A DNA stretch of 64,000 nucleotides from Sanghuangporus weigelae. Taxonomy: Eukaryota > Basidiomycota > Agaricomycetes > Hymenochaetales > Hymenochaetaceae. The stretch lies in contig CP137319.1 of the NCBI GenBank assembly GCA_033182465.1, positions 1,736,001 through 1,800,000 of the forward strand, given 5' to 3'. Each line of letters opens with the position of its first letter. Position 1 is the stretch's first letter. The translations under genes were made by a program, and so were the position numbers. Positions 21,958 through 34,701 of this stretch are shown here, in pieces. The notes beneath the pieces were generated by a model. That model did not search any database. It was not told the origin of the DNA and worked only from the letters and a program-made list of their open reading frames with translations.

Positions 21958-24857
21958 TCACTTCAAATCCGTCATGCCAGTAATATCGGCGCCACCGAAC
22001 CAATTCCCAATCCCAAAATCGCGTTCGAGGTCGAAATTATCGTCTCTCCCGAACATGGATGTAAAATCATCAAATCCTGTCGACATGAAATCGAAATTCA
22101 TTGGCTCCGCGGGGGCTGGCGCAGGCGGTGCAGAGGCAGGAGGTGGAGGCACTTGTGACACAGGTGTCTGAACCGGAGTTCCACCGCCTGGAGGGTTAGA
22201 TGTAGACGTTGTAGGTCGCGATTGAGTAGCAAGTGCAGGTGACTGTGCAGCTGTGCCTGGCTGACCTGGTGCGGGTGTCGGGGGTGACCGACCAGCTAAC
22301 CCTGACGGTGGAGGTGGAGGACCGTTACGGGGCGAACTATCGATCTTTCCGCTTGCTTCCGTCTTGCCCTGTGCATTCGGTGCTGGTTTTCCTTGTCCGT
22401 TCGTATTTGTGCTCGTCGCTGGAGAGTTCGGTGGGAGCATTTTGCCTTGGCTAATGCTAGGCCCACCGCCAAATGGTGGAAGTCCTGGGCGCCCTTGATT
22501 CGGATCCGTTCCAAATTGCGGCTGTTGCATAGCTTGTTGCGAATCTGAACATACGTTAGAACCATTGTCTGCCGCGCTTGGAGTGGGTACAGACTATGAA
22601 GAAGACGTACCCGGTTTTTGCATAGGCTGCACATTTGGGTATCGTTGGCCTGGATTCTTTTGGAACTAGAAAACAGCAGTCAATTACGGCGTCACCTTGG
22701 CGAGAAAGAAAGACAAAAACAAAAAGGATACGTGACTGAACTTGTCATTGAAAAAGGAGGAAGATTATTTATAACAAAACATTAGCAAGTTAGTCTTACC
22801 TGTGGCATCTGCTGGTTGACCATTCCTGGTGGCATCATCATGCCGGGAGGTGGTCCCCCACCCACGCCCATCGCATTCATTTGCGGCGTGAACAGTGGTC
22901 CTTGTCGCATTCCGTTAGGCATCATGTTTGGCGGAAACATTGCTCCAGCAGGGCTCGGATTAGACACTCCGCTAGAAGGCACAGATCCAACCGGGCCTGA
23001 AGCCGTAGATGGAGCTTGCTCAGGCGAACGTCGTTGACGTTTTTGAGCGGGGGGAGAAGATTCATCCTTCGCTGGAATTTCAGCGTGCTGTTCGAAACGC
23101 ATTAACACAGCTACTTCTTTGGTAAAGTAAAACGAAGTGAGATTCTACCTCATCTCCAGGTGATACACTGTTGCGTTTTGAACCTCGACCTTGCTGGGTT
23201 CGCGCTGAATTGCTAGGACCTGAACCAAATTCGCACAGATCAGCACCAAGTAAAATCTCAACAAGATAGCCTTTGGAGAAGTACCTGGAGCATTCCGAGA
23301 TTTGAAGGCAGTTACTAAACGACTCTGGTTAAAAGAAGCCAAGATCAGTTCTCGAAGATAAGGCAGAGAATTGACACCGAAGGACGCTGCACCTTCTCTT
23401 CCATCGACAACGTTGCCGGATCTTTATTCCCAAGACCGAGCTCTTGTCGGAGTTCATTGATTGTCACCGCATCAATTCTCAAAAGCTCCACATTCAGCTG
23501 CGTTACCTGATCGAAGGCCGGACCTCGACCGCCAGGGACGGACATACCCGAAGGCCCACCAAAATTTGGCGGAGTGGCCGCAACCGAGCGATGCGCCATG
23601 CTTGGGCTAGGCTGAGTAATGCTGCTTCCGGATGGCTGCGCTGGTGTTGGAGCACGACTCCCTGTACCCACATTGCCTTGCGAGAACCCAGGCGAACCTA
23701 CCACGCCACCACCGACGCCGTTCGGTGCACCAGGCGGAAGCATGCCGCGCATATGAGGCTGTGAGTACATATTTGGTGGGATACCAGCATTACCCATAGG
23801 ACCAGGACCAGGATATGGCCCCGATGCTCCACCAGGCTGCTGATGCGCCATGGTCGGACTCGTGTAGAATGGCAATGGTGGACGACCCGGTTGCCCCTGC
23901 ATAGGCGGACGGCCATGTCCAGGTATTCCGTTCGGTTGTTGTTGTTGTTGTTGAACATGCGCCGGGAAGCCAAGCGGAGGCGGAACTTGAGGTGGAGGTT
24001 GCTGACCCGGCGTCTGTTGTTGCAGGAGACCTTGGGGTTGGCCCGGCGGCTGTTGTCCAGGCCCAGCAGGACCAATTCCATTCGGCATGGCATGTGCGCT
24101 TTGTAGCTGGTTCGGATGCCCAGAATGTGGGGGCACGCCCGCTCCGAGAGAGTTTGGGACCGTGGGCATCGTCCCAGGAACACCTGGTATACCACGAAGT
24201 CCATTGGGATAACGTGGCATCGCGCCGGGCATCTGGGACATCCGAGACTGTGCTACATGATTCTGTATGCGTAGAACAAGAGATTGTTGAAACGATGCGG
24301 GAGGCGAAGAGAAGGACGAGAGCAAATCAGGGTGCCCAAATGCTCACCTGAATGTAGACCATAGCATCTTCAGAACCCGAGTTATTGCTCTTCGCAGAGA
24401 AAAGTAACCAAAAAACAGACCACCACCTACGCGAATGCGTCAGTCATATCTCGTCGTATTACAACTCCGGATGACGGAAGAAAATTGCAAGGTGAATGGA
24501 CTGACTCGTACAGTAGGCCCTGTTTGGCGTCTATAGGCGGTCGAGGGTTCGATTGGAGCTTCGCCTCGTCGGCGAGCTCACGAGCAGTATTGGTATACCC
24601 TCGCTTTACACAGTAGTCCCAGATGTAGATGTTAAACCTGAAGAAAGAACGTCATAGACAGGTCGACGAAAATGCGCATGAATGAGTAATATATGGCGCT
24701 AGTCAGCCGGACTCAAAATGGATCTGGTGAAGAGTACGCACATTCTGTCTCCCTCCCAAGAGAGCTCCTCTGTACCGGAGGAGTCTGTTGAGACGGAAGC
24801 AGAAGGAGTGTGGGCGACCTGAGCCTGCTGCTGCGACTGCTGAGATGCTGCAGACAT
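21958..24857 (-). CDS. LisH-domain transcriptional regulator, Flo8/Som1/SSBP-like
   Basis: The start MSAASQQSQQQAQVAHTPS at 24857 leads to WEGDRM, and the next exons give FNIYIWDYCVKRGYTNTARE, LADEAKLQSNPRPP, DAKQGLLYEWW and SVFWLLFSAKSN. This is the LUFS/LisH dimerisation block shared by Flo8, Som1, Leunig and single-stranded DNA-binding proteins. The rest is low-complexity sequence rich in Pro, Gly, Gln and Asn, with a nuclear-type basic patch AQKRQRR near 23,035. The C-terminal exon ends in an acidic, aromatic stretch (MNFDFMSTGFDDFTSMFGRD and DDNFDLERDFGIGNWF) that looks like an activation domain. Several short introns separate these blocks; those between 22,530 and 23,345 are not fully resolved. 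In yeasts this family acts below cAMP/PKA in adhesion, filamentation and sporulation. Confidence 0.87.
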
Positions 24858-27800
24858 GCCGCGCCGACAAGCGATAGATGCCTGGAGGAAGATGGCGATA
24901 TGTCGGAGGCGGAGATAAGACTTGCAGGAAAGGAAGAGCTGGGAGGAGATGGAAGAAGACCTGCAGCAGGAGTGATGGGAGAGGAAGAGCAAGCTGAGGC
25001 GGTATCGAAGCTCACAGACAAGGCCCTTGAGTGCTGTAACAGCAGAAAAACAGTCAACGACTCCGGCCTCTACACAGCGGCCTCGACAGGATATCGGGTC
25101 CAGTGAGGACGGCGAGGGCGAGATGGAAGGAAGAAGAGACGGACGTCGGGAGGCGCGGGGCGGGACGAGGAGGAGGACGAGGAGGAGGCGAGTAAGAGGG
25201 TGTGACAGGTTGTGACAGCGTGTGATAGAGAATGTAATGTCTGAGTCCCGTGGTCACCTCCTGTTTCCTATTCTTATCCAATATTTCTCTAATTTCTCTT
25301 AATATTCCGACGACAAGCAAAATAAATGTCGCGGCAGAGTCGGCGTGACAATCAGCTTGTAGTGCTGGCAGACTGAGTACAGTGGCAGTGGCTTCCGTTT
25401 GCGTCAGCCTCTATTTATTCAACAGATAGCCACGTCGTCCCCATTTCTCCTACTCTACTGCTTTTCAATCATCCTTTACCATCCACATCATCGCGCTTGT
25501 TTTCAGACTCTCCAAAAAAGAATACCACATTGAGTGGTCGAAGTTCTTGGCCTCTCCTTCTTTCTTTCCACTTCATATATAATCTGTGACATTTTTTTTG
25601 CAACAGACGCCGTATCCGGTCTTCGCGAAGTTCGTTCATGAGACTTGTTCTGAAACGTGAGCGAGTCATCGCATCTCATCGTCGCGTCTATCGTTCAAGC
25701 ATATTGATTCGATCTTACTTTCCTTTACAAACCAACAATGCTAATGTTTTGCGGCCCCAAAAGCTCACAATCGGCTCCAACATAACAATCTACTAGTCCA
25801 TCCGCCTCATTTACGTTTACTATTCCTGTCCGATCCCCTCTACCAGCAACCCAAAGCTCCAAATTCACGCGCATTCTGGCCGAACCAAACGCATCGAGAT
25901 GTTACTTCCGCACCGAATCCCGAAGGGCCAACTTGCGTCGACTTTTCTTCTAGTGTCAGACAATCTTTCTTCGCGCCGAGCCCCTCGCCATCTCTGCAAA
26001 AAAGAAGTCCTTCTAGTGCAGTATCACTACCGTGTGTTCAGTCCGCGAAGGACCTGTCGTCGACTTGAAGTCGAATAGTTGCAATGAAATATCCAACGGA
26101 GCTTGTTAGTGGACATTCCTAATTAAAGCAACAAGGAACTGGCTGTCATAACCATACCTCTCTTCCTGATTTCATATGAAGTTCCCTTTTCGTTCCGACA
26201 AGGGACTCCTGTCGGACTCATAAGGCAGCCTGGCTTTGATGACCGCGTCCTTTGCGCGAGACATTCTCAACAACGGATCACTGTTCATGATCAGCAAAGA
26301 TTCGCAAATAACTAGTACTGTGAATGTTCTCGTCTTTCACACACATGATGCCAAGGGCTTCCTGGACTTCGCGATCGTTTGTGACTTACCAAGGCAACCT
26401 GGATGGATATCCGGGCGACACTGTTCCCGTCTCCGTGCACTTTTCAACCTGCGTCATTGACAAGGTCACTGTCAATCTCGCCTTCCGTCTTCAGCCGATG
26501 TGTGCATACGGAGTAACTCACGTCTGTCCAGCTCATCCTCCGTTCCGACTCCTGAGTCTCGAGTCTCGAATCCCCAAGTTTACTCTCACATCGCACTTCA
26601 TTCGAACCCAGCTTGACCGGTCTACTGTCAACCAACCTGTTTCGCATTATCTCCAAAGTCTTCCGAGAAACCAGGAGAAAAGCCTCCTCTCCGTATCTCT
26701 TCTCCGTGGACTTATCCTCTTCCACAGCAAGACAAAGGGACGAGGCCGCCGACGGAACCATGGAACTAAGGGATCGTCGGTCACTTGACCCTGTTTCGTC
26801 CCCTTTTCCTTCCAATTCTTCGTCTTCTTCTCTTTTCCTCTTACTCACCTGTTCGCGATTGATGATTTCCTTTCCCTTGTTGCTCATGCACTCCTCTCAC
26901 GCTTACACTATGTTTCTGCTGCGTGTTCCCCGGAGCATTTACACCTCAAGATTCAAACAAAACTTTGTTGCTGGCTCAAGAGTAAATCGCCGCTACGTAC
27001 AAGAACGCCATTGGGACGTTCCATTGCTCACATTCTTATCTACGCGTACAGAATAGCACAGAGACGCTCAATCTTCTTCTGTTCTTACAAGCTCTCCGTT
27101 CCTCCGTCCGATCAATTCGCTTCTACTTGCCATTCTGTTATGCTATCCGTCAAGCTTAGTTATTCAGCTACTAAGGACCCACGCATCATAAAATGACTGG
27201 GATGCTTGTCATTCGCCTCGGTTGCCACTTCTGCTGCTTGAGCCAATCTTCGACATAGAGACTGCCCATTTTCCAGACATTTCCGTTCCGTAACGGGTAG
27301 ATGCGTCCGTTTTCCATCAGCGTTATCGGAAGAAAATGATAATGCACTCATACTTCACTTTTATAGGTCACTATACATATACCATTACCTCTATTAGTCG
27401 CGTCGAAAATACTACTCGAATCCTCTTCTTGACAACTTTCTGTACTACTCATAGTGACCGGTATCTTTCGGACACATCTCGGAAGTACCAATATACATTT
27501 CTTCTTGCTTCTTGGCGCTTGTTGGGTGATAACACGAAGTCTATATCCTCTATCATAGCCGTGAGTTTCACAGAGCATCGTAGGATCACTAAATCGATGG
27601 AGCACTTTTCGACGATTCGTGTCTCGCCGACTTCTACGCACTCGACTGCGTTTGCCATAGATTACAAAATACCGAGAGGTAGGCTGAGAGAACCTGAACC
27701 GTGGTAAATATGCGTGCGTATCACTTACCAAACTGTAGCCGCATCAACACCTACGAGACTAACCCACAGCTTCAAAAAATACAGAAATGCCTCGAGATGA

Positions 27801-27942
27801 AGGTGAGGCAAAGATGATTCGTAAGAAGCGGAAATACGGGTGTACAGATGAATCACAAAGGTGAGAAGAAATATCTGATCTTGGATGTAACTACACGTGT
27901 GGACACGCAATCAGGGCAGCTTTTGCGCTGTGAACGATCGGT
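24858..27942. other. 3.1-kb intergenic region upstream of the Flo8-like gene
   Basis: No gene with family features was found here. The region is pyrimidine-rich on the plus strand and includes a G/A-rich low-complexity patch (25100-25200). Many short frames exist on both strands. A plausible splice pair on the minus strand near 27,700-27,735 joins two unrecognised frames (27,910 down to about 27,450), so a small unrecognised gene or an upstream exon cannot be excluded. The region most likely holds a long promoter and leader. Confidence 0.35.
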
Positions 27943-28958
27943 CTAAAAATTCATTTGGCCAGCTACCTTAAGATCGCGAAAACAGGTGAGTACCCAGGAG
28001 AAAAAGAAATCACGGTCTAAGACGCACCTCGGATGCGATCTTGTTGAACAGAGTTCGAAGAGAATCAATGGCATGCTGCCATTGTTCATTAATAATAGTC
28101 TTGCAAGTTGAGCACGACCACTGATCACGAATTGCGGAGGTTTAGTAGATCCAGACGAAGAGGCGCATGATACACTGCAGAGATGACCTGATTTTTTACG
28201 AAGTACTTCCACCAGTTCGCGCCGCCCCCGAATCTGCAATCGCTGTATCGATCAGAGCATCTGTACAATATCGACTGAATGTCTTTTGTCGGTTCAGCTC
28301 TAGTCGGTTCCACTTTATATTCGTAAAACTCGTGGGCAGTCCTAGAGGCCTTTCGGAGAACGAAATAGATTTCTGCCTTCACACTTCGATGGAATTTCAG
28401 CAGATTGAAGTAATGTGCTGCTGATAGAGCTTCGAGCTCCTCAACGTAGACGTCCTCGATGGGAGCGCGAAGTGTAACAATAGCAGCCAAACGTGTCTCC
28501 TCAGCAAGCTTGTGTTGACAAGCTATTGCGTATACTCGCAAAGGTTGAGTGCCCAAAGTCTTCTCGGAAACCAGTACGCGACACATGCCCTGAACGACGA
28601 TCTCCATTTCGTATTTCAACGCTGCAGCTAAAACCGCTTCGGCGAGACTGAGGTCATCAACGACAGGATTCTTGACCGGATGGCAGAAGCGCAACAGTAC
28701 GTCTAACGTCCGACTATCCTCGGATACGGATATCGTAGGAACATCGCTTTGATCTTCAGGCTGAGGAAGCGAGAACAGGGACCGGAAAAACGGGGAAGCG
28801 ATTGTGAGGATCGCTTTTACGACATAGAATTTATGGCTATCTGCGGAATGCAGGATGACATCGCCATTAGGCTGCAAGAAAGGCGAAGAAACCACGAACG
28901 GTGGTCTTGGGGCTGAAAACGAATGGATCGAGCTACGGTAGGCCGTTGAGTGCGACAT
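27943..28958 (-). CDS. BTB/POZ domain protein, minus-strand copy, apparently intact
   Basis: The start MSHSTAYRSSIHSFSAPRPP at 28958 aligns with the plus-strand BTB genes at 40 and 41.7 kb. The BTB core reads GDVILHSADSHKFYVVKAIL and SPFFRSLFSLPQPEDQ. It is followed by the back-helix region (LAAALKYEMEIVVQGMCRVL) and a WW pair (GANWWKYF). The frame then stops unless a 67-nt intron at 28121-28187 is removed. That intron has a weak GTCATC donor but a good TACTAAAC branch-like word, and splicing restores the Cys pair of WSCSTCKTIINEQW. A last intron (27967-28027) leads to a 24-nt exon, VAGQMNF. The spliced protein would have about 295 residues. An alternative is that the gene carries a frameshift here. 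BTB proteins usually dimerise or bind Cul3; no specific role is known. Confidence 0.72.
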
Positions 28959-29457
28959 TCCAACTCCTTCCAGTTCCGCGCACGCATGCCTGCCTATAAG
29001 TACAGTCACACGTGGAAGAGGCATGTTGAACGCGTTTCGCGCAAGTGTGACTAGATCGATATTAAGAACTGTCTGTGATATAATTACGATTCTGAGCGGA
29101 CGACTCTATCAAGCCGGAGGAAGACATTGATCGGCACCGTGACCTATACGCCATTGGCATTGTAAACCGCCCTACCGTAGACCACCTTACAGTTTCGATA
29201 TTTATACCATATGTCGGTTTATGTTCTGGAACACATTCTTTCTGGGCCACGATGAGTTGAAGTGCGAAGGAGAAATGGATCTTGTAGTGCCGATCGCGAA
29301 TTTAATGCTTCCATCTCGGAACTCTCAATTCTGAATCTCAACCGATAATGGAAGCTACAGCATTGTTGCCTTGTGTATGAGTGAACTTGAATAGATACCT
29401 GACCTCAAACATGATTATACATAATTCACTCAGCCTTTGGATAGCGAATGATAGTCT
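28959..29457. other. Spacer between the two minus-strand BTB units
   Basis: This is the upstream region of the intact BTB gene. An in-frame ATG also exists at 29024, but the start at 28958 matches the paralogues. Nothing else coding is seen. Confidence 0.4.
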
Positions 29458-30400
29458 AAAACTTCATTTGCCCGCTACCTTAAAAGTATGAGAATAGGTC
29501 ATTATCTAGCAGAGATACGAATTATTGTTTGGGACGTACTTTTTTGTCGGAAGAGACTCGAAGGGAATCAACAGCTCAATGCCATCGTCCACCAATAGTA
29601 ACTCCGCAAGTGGCAGTTCTCAATTCCTCGCTGTGACAGGTCATATGAATTTGCTGGAAGCAGAAGAGGAGCATTACACACGACAGGAATGACCTTTCAG
29701 TAATGATGAAGGCCTTCTACCAGTCTGCGACTCTGCTCTTGCATCTCCCGTATCGATCAGAGCGCAATACATTGTATCGACTGAACATCACGCGTTGGCT
29801 CTCCTCTGGTCGATTCTACTCTGTATCCGTAGAGCTCGTGGGGACTATTCACGGCGAATCGAAGGACGAAAAAAAATCAGCCTTTACGCGGCGATGTAAA
29901 ATAATGAGCCGTCGGTAACGTTTCGAACTCTTTGATATATATGCCATTGATGCGAGTGCGAAACGATCGCTGCGGTACGAGCATCATCTATTAGCTTGAG
30001 TCAGCGAGCTATTGCGTAAACTCGCAGAGGTTTCTTTCCAAAACCCCCCTCCGGACCAGTACGTGACACATGCCTTGCATGACGGTTTCCATTTCGTATT
30101 TCAATTCCAGGCTGCATCAAGAACGTGTTCCACAAGCTCAGGATCCTCTACGACACGTTTAATTATTGGGAAAGGTAACGCAGTAGCATATACAACGTCC
30201 CACTGTCCCTCAGAGATCGATAAGACAGGTGCATCCTTTTGCTCTTCGGGCTGTGGGAGGGCGAACGTTGACTGAAAAAATGGAGACGCAAGATTAAGAA
30301 TAATTCTAGCAATAAAGAAGTCCTGGTTGTCAGAAGAGCGTTAGACCACATCACCGTTTCGGTGTAGGGAAGGCGACGTGTGGACCATGTTTCTATTCGT
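29458..30400 (-). pseudogene. Decayed BTB/POZ gene copy, minus strand
   Basis: Pieces of the BTB core remain across several frames: DFFIARIILNLASPFFQSTF, ALPQPEEQKDAP and VLSISEGQWD, in the order of the gene at 28 kb. The short last exon is still visible near 29,460-29,490, preceded by the same CTTAAAAG-type acceptor. Stops and frameshifts interrupt the core, for example at the codon after DVV near 30,342, and between the BTB core and the later WW region. It is a tandem copy of the neighbouring gene 27943-28958. Confidence 0.75.
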
Positions 30401-30538
30401 CCGAATACTTACCTAAACGGTTCCCACAGTTACAACAGTGGTTGTAATCGTGAGAAAGTTGATTCCGACTTCCAGCGACAGCGAGATAGTTGTGAGGTGA
30501 CCTTCGCACCAACGTTCACTGACCAGCTCATCGTAGCC

Positions 30539-31489
30539 ATGGCTTCCAGGGTGGCTGTTTCGTCTCTGCGCACTGCTGGTAAGTCTCATGGCCCTCTTTG
30601 GCGTCGTTCTTGCCGCCTAATGGAAGATAATAGCAAGCAGGGTGCGCCCTGTACCAGCGATGTCTGCCCTCTCGAAATCCATCACTTCGTACGTTCATCC
30701 CGAATGCGACAGAGATTGCAGCAAAATACTAATTATTAAGCTGATAAAACAGGCGGAACATGTCCTCCGATCGTCAGCCGCCCGCTGAGCGAGCTTCTGC
30801 TATCATCAACTCTGTCCCTTCGTCGAACCTGGTCACGAAAACCGGTACTATCATCCTCGGAACTGGCCTCACTGCCGCTGCGATCTCCCAAGAACTGTAT
30901 GTCGTAAATGAGGAGACAGTCATTCTTGTCGGAACAGCCATTCTTTTCACGTATATCGCCAAGGTACGCTCAATCGTCTTTTCGATGCGCCTTTTTTATT
31001 TAACCGGATGCGGTAGGTTATGCGCGAGCCGTACAAGAACTGGGCGGAAGGTCATATCAACAGAATTCGTGGTATTCTTAATGGTGCACGTGCCGAGCAC
31101 ACTGAAGCTGTCAAGACGCGTATCGACTCCGTCGCTCAGATGAAGGATGTTGCTTCTATCACCGAGGGTCTTTTCGCGCTCTCGAAGGAGACTGCACAAG
31201 TCGAATCGGAGGTTTTCGTCCAGCGCCAGAAGGTTGCCCTTGCCTCTGAGCTCAAGACCGTTCTCGACAGTTGGGTTCGCTACGAACAGCAGCAGAAGGA
31301 GAATGAGCAGGCGCAGCTCACCAGGACTGTCGTTGACTCCGTACTTAAGAAGCTTAGCGATGAGAGGACGCAGCGCGAGATTCTTATCAGTGCAATTGCA
31401 GAGGTGGAACGTAAGTGCTCTTGAAGTCTCTGGGAGTAAGCGTCTGATGCTGTCGTTTCCTAGAACTCGTCAAGGCAAAGGCTATCTGA
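30539..31489 (+). CDS. ATP4: Mitochondrial F1Fo ATP synthase subunit 4 (subunit b)
   Basis: This is the peripheral-stalk subunit b of ATP synthase, in the inner mitochondrial membrane. The start MASRVAVSSLRTA is a mitochondrial targeting sequence rich in Ser, Arg and Ala, continued in the second and third exons (MSALSKSITSRNMSSD). The mature part has PSSNLVTKTGTIILGTGLTA, a two-helix membrane anchor with SQELYVVNEETVILVGTAI, and a long charged coiled stalk (MREPYKNWAEGHINRIRGIL to REILISAIAEVE). The last exon adds QLVKAKAI and a stop at 31487-31489. Introns lie near 30580-30639, 30684-30751, 30964-31017 and 31412-31462. The total of about 250 residues suits the family. Confidence 0.93.
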
Positions 31490-32172
31490 TTGTCCTTATG
31501 TCTAAAAATACTTTAATTGCGACAATAGATTGTGATTACGCATAACCAATTTACTCTGTGTGATGCTCGACATTGATCATTAACGTACGGGGCGTTTGCG
31601 TAATGAAGGGAATGGTGAGTCGACTTTCTCAGTACTTTATCCAACAAGATGAAACACCAAGTTCATCCTTGTTCTAAGAGTCCTGGGACCGTCGCTTGCG
31701 ACGTCGTTCGCCAGGGCGGTGACGAGAAACGGGTTGTCGGCTATGTGCCAAAATCCTGACTCTCTTCATGTGCTTGTGTTCATGTCCTCAAGTAGCTGAC
31801 TGTCTGTTTTAGAGTGCATTATATGTATCAAAGGGGCTACAATATCAGGTCTAACTTTCTACGCTACACAAAATTGAAGCAAACGTATTGCAGCATCAAG
31901 AGATTAAACCAATAAATGGCTAATATAGCGCAATAAATACGTGGTATGAAATCAAATGGTAAGAACAAGAGGAGATGGTATATGTAAAAGCTACAAGATG
32001 TCGAAGATAGGGTCAGAACAGTCAGAACAGAAAGGAGGAGTGTGAATACGTCTACGTCGGCCAGCGCAAACTAAAAGGTGCGAACTTCCTGCGCGTATAA
32101 GGATATTTGACGTCCTGCGTGGAATTTGAGGATAGGTATCGCGGATGAAGATCCTCTGTAGTGCATTCGACG
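31490..32172. other. Convergent intergenic region
   Basis: Presumed 3' UTRs of ATP4 and of the membrane protein gene. It is AT-rich near 31,800-31,980 and has no coding signal. Confidence 0.4.
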
Positions 32173-33440
32173 TCACGTCGGACCCCTCGGAGACGTCGAC
32201 GCTGCCTTCCTGCCAACGCTATCACGGTTGTTGCCGTGCTCGAGGGTTAGCACGTAGGCACCTCCGACAAAAGCAATGCCGTCGCCGTCCCCGATGTCGC
32301 TCTGTTTCGAACTGAAGACGCTTACGGAGTCAGCAGCAGCAGAACGCGCAGCCAGAGTCTGTTCGTTCCTGCGAACAGCGCGATCTAGCTCACTACGACG
32401 CGGAGGAAGAGGAGGTTTCGTCTTTGGGAGGCCTGCTTCCCGAAGTTTGCCATCCATGAATTCCTTGCTTGTCGACATCTCGAAATCTCTGGTAAACGTG
32501 CCCGTGCGTGGGCCATAACCAAGAAACGGGTATGGAAGGATAGGAGGCGAGGACGAGGATGGAGGCCCGACAATAGTCATGCGTCGGATTGCTATTTGCT
32601 GCTCACGGAGCAGCCGACGCTTCCGTTTTTTCCAGAACAGTAGTGCGGACAACAGTATCATAAACAGCGCACATACTCCCCCAACTGTGCCAACTATAAT
32701 TGCTGTCCTGGCTGAGTGAGACTGCGAACTCGGGTTTGAAGTTGGTTCATCGTCGGCTATCGATGGCTGGCCCGAGGAAGAAGAAGGAGAAATCGATGAA
32801 AGCGGCGAATAAGATACAGGCGCAACCGCGTGCGACATATCGAAGGCAAAAGAATGTCGTAACGAAGAATTCAAGAATTTCGTGTCCTGTGGCGTGCGTA
32901 GGTTGAACGTTTACCTCGTCTTCTTGTATGCTCCGCTCAACGACTGCACAGCAATATGTCGCGTCCCTGTGTGTTTCAACGAGTGGGCGCGTAAAAAGGC
33001 ACGCGGGGGGTCGCACATTCGGGATCATCCCAAGTAGGTTGTCGGAAAGATATACGGGCCATGACATCTCGGATGGCTGGAAGACTCGATGCCGGCATCC
33101 CCAAAGGGAGTTCCGGCCACACCGAAAACATCACGCGCAAGGACTGGCAGTGGCTTTTGTGACGGTTGCTAGTGTTGACATTAAATTTTATACGTGTCTG
33201 CGGCGTTAGCTCAAGTATGGCTGTCATTGTAACGTTCACCTGATTTCGCATTCGCACGGAAGGCATGAAGTGCTGCCTTGGTAGTTGGCTCGCGAATGTA
33301 GGCTCGGCTGTGCTAGACTACACGATAAGATCATATGGCCGAATTAGACCACTCGTAGTGCAAACCGCAGCCCCAAAGAGTCTAACTTGCAACCTGTAGA
33401 AGATACTCTTCTCGTCGACTTAAAAAGAAACATGGTAAGT
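32173..33440 (-). CDS. Single-pass membrane protein 1 of 3 (5' exons uncertain)
   Basis: The last exon (32173-32874) is secure: a Ser/Pro-rich juxtamembrane stretch (SISPSSSSGQPSIADDEPTS), one membrane span (TAIIVGTVGGVCALFMILLS, then ALLFWKKRKRR) and a cytosolic tail of about 130 residues. The tail has a Pro-rich PKTKPPLPPRRSELDRAV segment that resembles an SH3-binding site. The upstream extracellular exons probably lie between 32,900 and 33,440, but I could not join them into one frame, so the 5' limit is only a guess. The layout matches the next gene upstream. A function as a wall or stress sensor is possible but not shown. Confidence 0.55.
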
Positions 33441-33664
33441 ACTCCTGCGCCTCTGCCTCGGTTGGCCAATGCCCATGTCCCCGAGCGGATTCTCCGAGCA
33501 CAAATATCAATACGAACTGTTTGGTTGGCCCGTCGCTTACCCCGGTAAGCACTCACTAACATGCACAAACAAGTCATCTTCATCTTGGTATGTCAAGATA
33601 TGTCTTCAAAACTATGCATTATTAAGGCACCTTTCATGATTAGAATGTTTAATGGCTTTTGTTA

Positions 33665-34701
33665 CTATATTCTCAGTGGTGGTAACTGTGTCCGTCTCGA
33701 CGCCACCGGCAAGATTTGTTGAGCAGCTTGTAGTGCGCTCATCTCCTTTCGTTGCTGCTCAACGTCCTTGCGGCGAAGACGTCGCCAAAAGAGGATTACA
33801 AGGAGACAAACGAGTAACAGTACACCCACGAATCCTCCAACCGTGCCTCCGACTATGGCTCCGATCGGCAAACGGCTTGAAGAGGAAGACGTTGCAGTGG
33901 GAGAGAATAGCGTCGTCGCGGGAGCGAAACTCGGCGTAAATGCTGAAGTCGGGAGGGTCTGTGAGGGCAGAAACGAAGTCGTCACACTCAAACGGTTGTG
34001 AGCCAAAGGACGAATCTATATTCTATTTCAAGCACCTCACCTAGCATTCGACACGGATATTTTGAAGAAATCGATGTCGAGCCGCGTCGTAGGAGTCTCC
34101 GAGTTTACTTCCTCGTCTTCGGGAAGATAAGTCACCGCAACCGTCGTCAACTGACTCTCATTCAAGTCCTCAAAAGCCCAAAAATTTCGCGAAGGGCCAA
34201 ACACTCTGCTTTCCAATCTCCCAGACGGCAAAGAAGAGACAGTGAGGTTGGCCGTTGCGTTCGAGACTCCTGAAGTTTTGACATACAGAGCCGACCCTGA
34301 CGGAAATCGCTAATTTAACTACACGAACTTTTTCTTGCCAATTACAACAACAGTGCTCCAACGCACCTCGAAATGTAAGGAAGACTTGTGGGAGAATGTT
34401 CCCAGTGATTGCTGTGGGTCCATTTGTCGAAGTGACGGATCCGTTCGACGATCCCGGGAGATCAACAATGGTCCTATATGGAACACATTTGTCAGGTCAG
34501 AAATAGCTTAGCGTTTAGATATACATACCATCCTCCATCACATTCTTCATCGTCAGTGCAGAGGCTGGGAATATAAACAAGTTGGTCGTTCGTATTCTGC
34601 AACGTGACATTCTGTACTTGCGCTGAGACATAAAAGCAAAGTCGTAGAGTACTGGCAAGAAGTCCGAGAATGAAGGAACAAGAAAATAACGGATCATGCA
34701 T
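33665..34701 (-). CDS. Single-pass membrane protein 2 of 3
   Basis: The start at 34701 (MHDPLFSCSFILGLLASTLR) gives a signal peptide. The ectodomain starts AQVQNVTLQNTNDQLVYIPS and contains the Cys-bearing LCTDDEECDGGW. Splicing by inferred GT-AG introns joins it to TIVDLPGSSNGSVTSTNGP, ILPQVFLTFR and GSALYVKTSGVSNATANLTV, a beta-rich pattern with several N-glycosylation sites. A Ser/Thr/Pro-rich stalk (SQTLPTSAFTPSFAPATTL) precedes one span (LPIGAIVGGTVGGFVGVLLL, then VCLLVILFWRRLRRKD). The tail is short, about 40 residues. An in-frame ATG at 34755 is also possible. The fold is not recognised. It is probably a paralogue of the gene at 32.2 kb. Confidence 0.72.

Noticed and set aside
24540-24570. 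GGTTCGATTGG, resembling a tRNA B box
   Set aside because: It lies within the coding exon of the Flo8-like LisH region, and no A box or cloverleaf fits around it.
27348-27910. Two minus-strand frames joined by a plausible intron near 27,700-27,735
   Set aside because: The splice sites look fair but the peptide matches no family known to me, and the alternative frames are equally open; kept only as a note in the intergenic entry.
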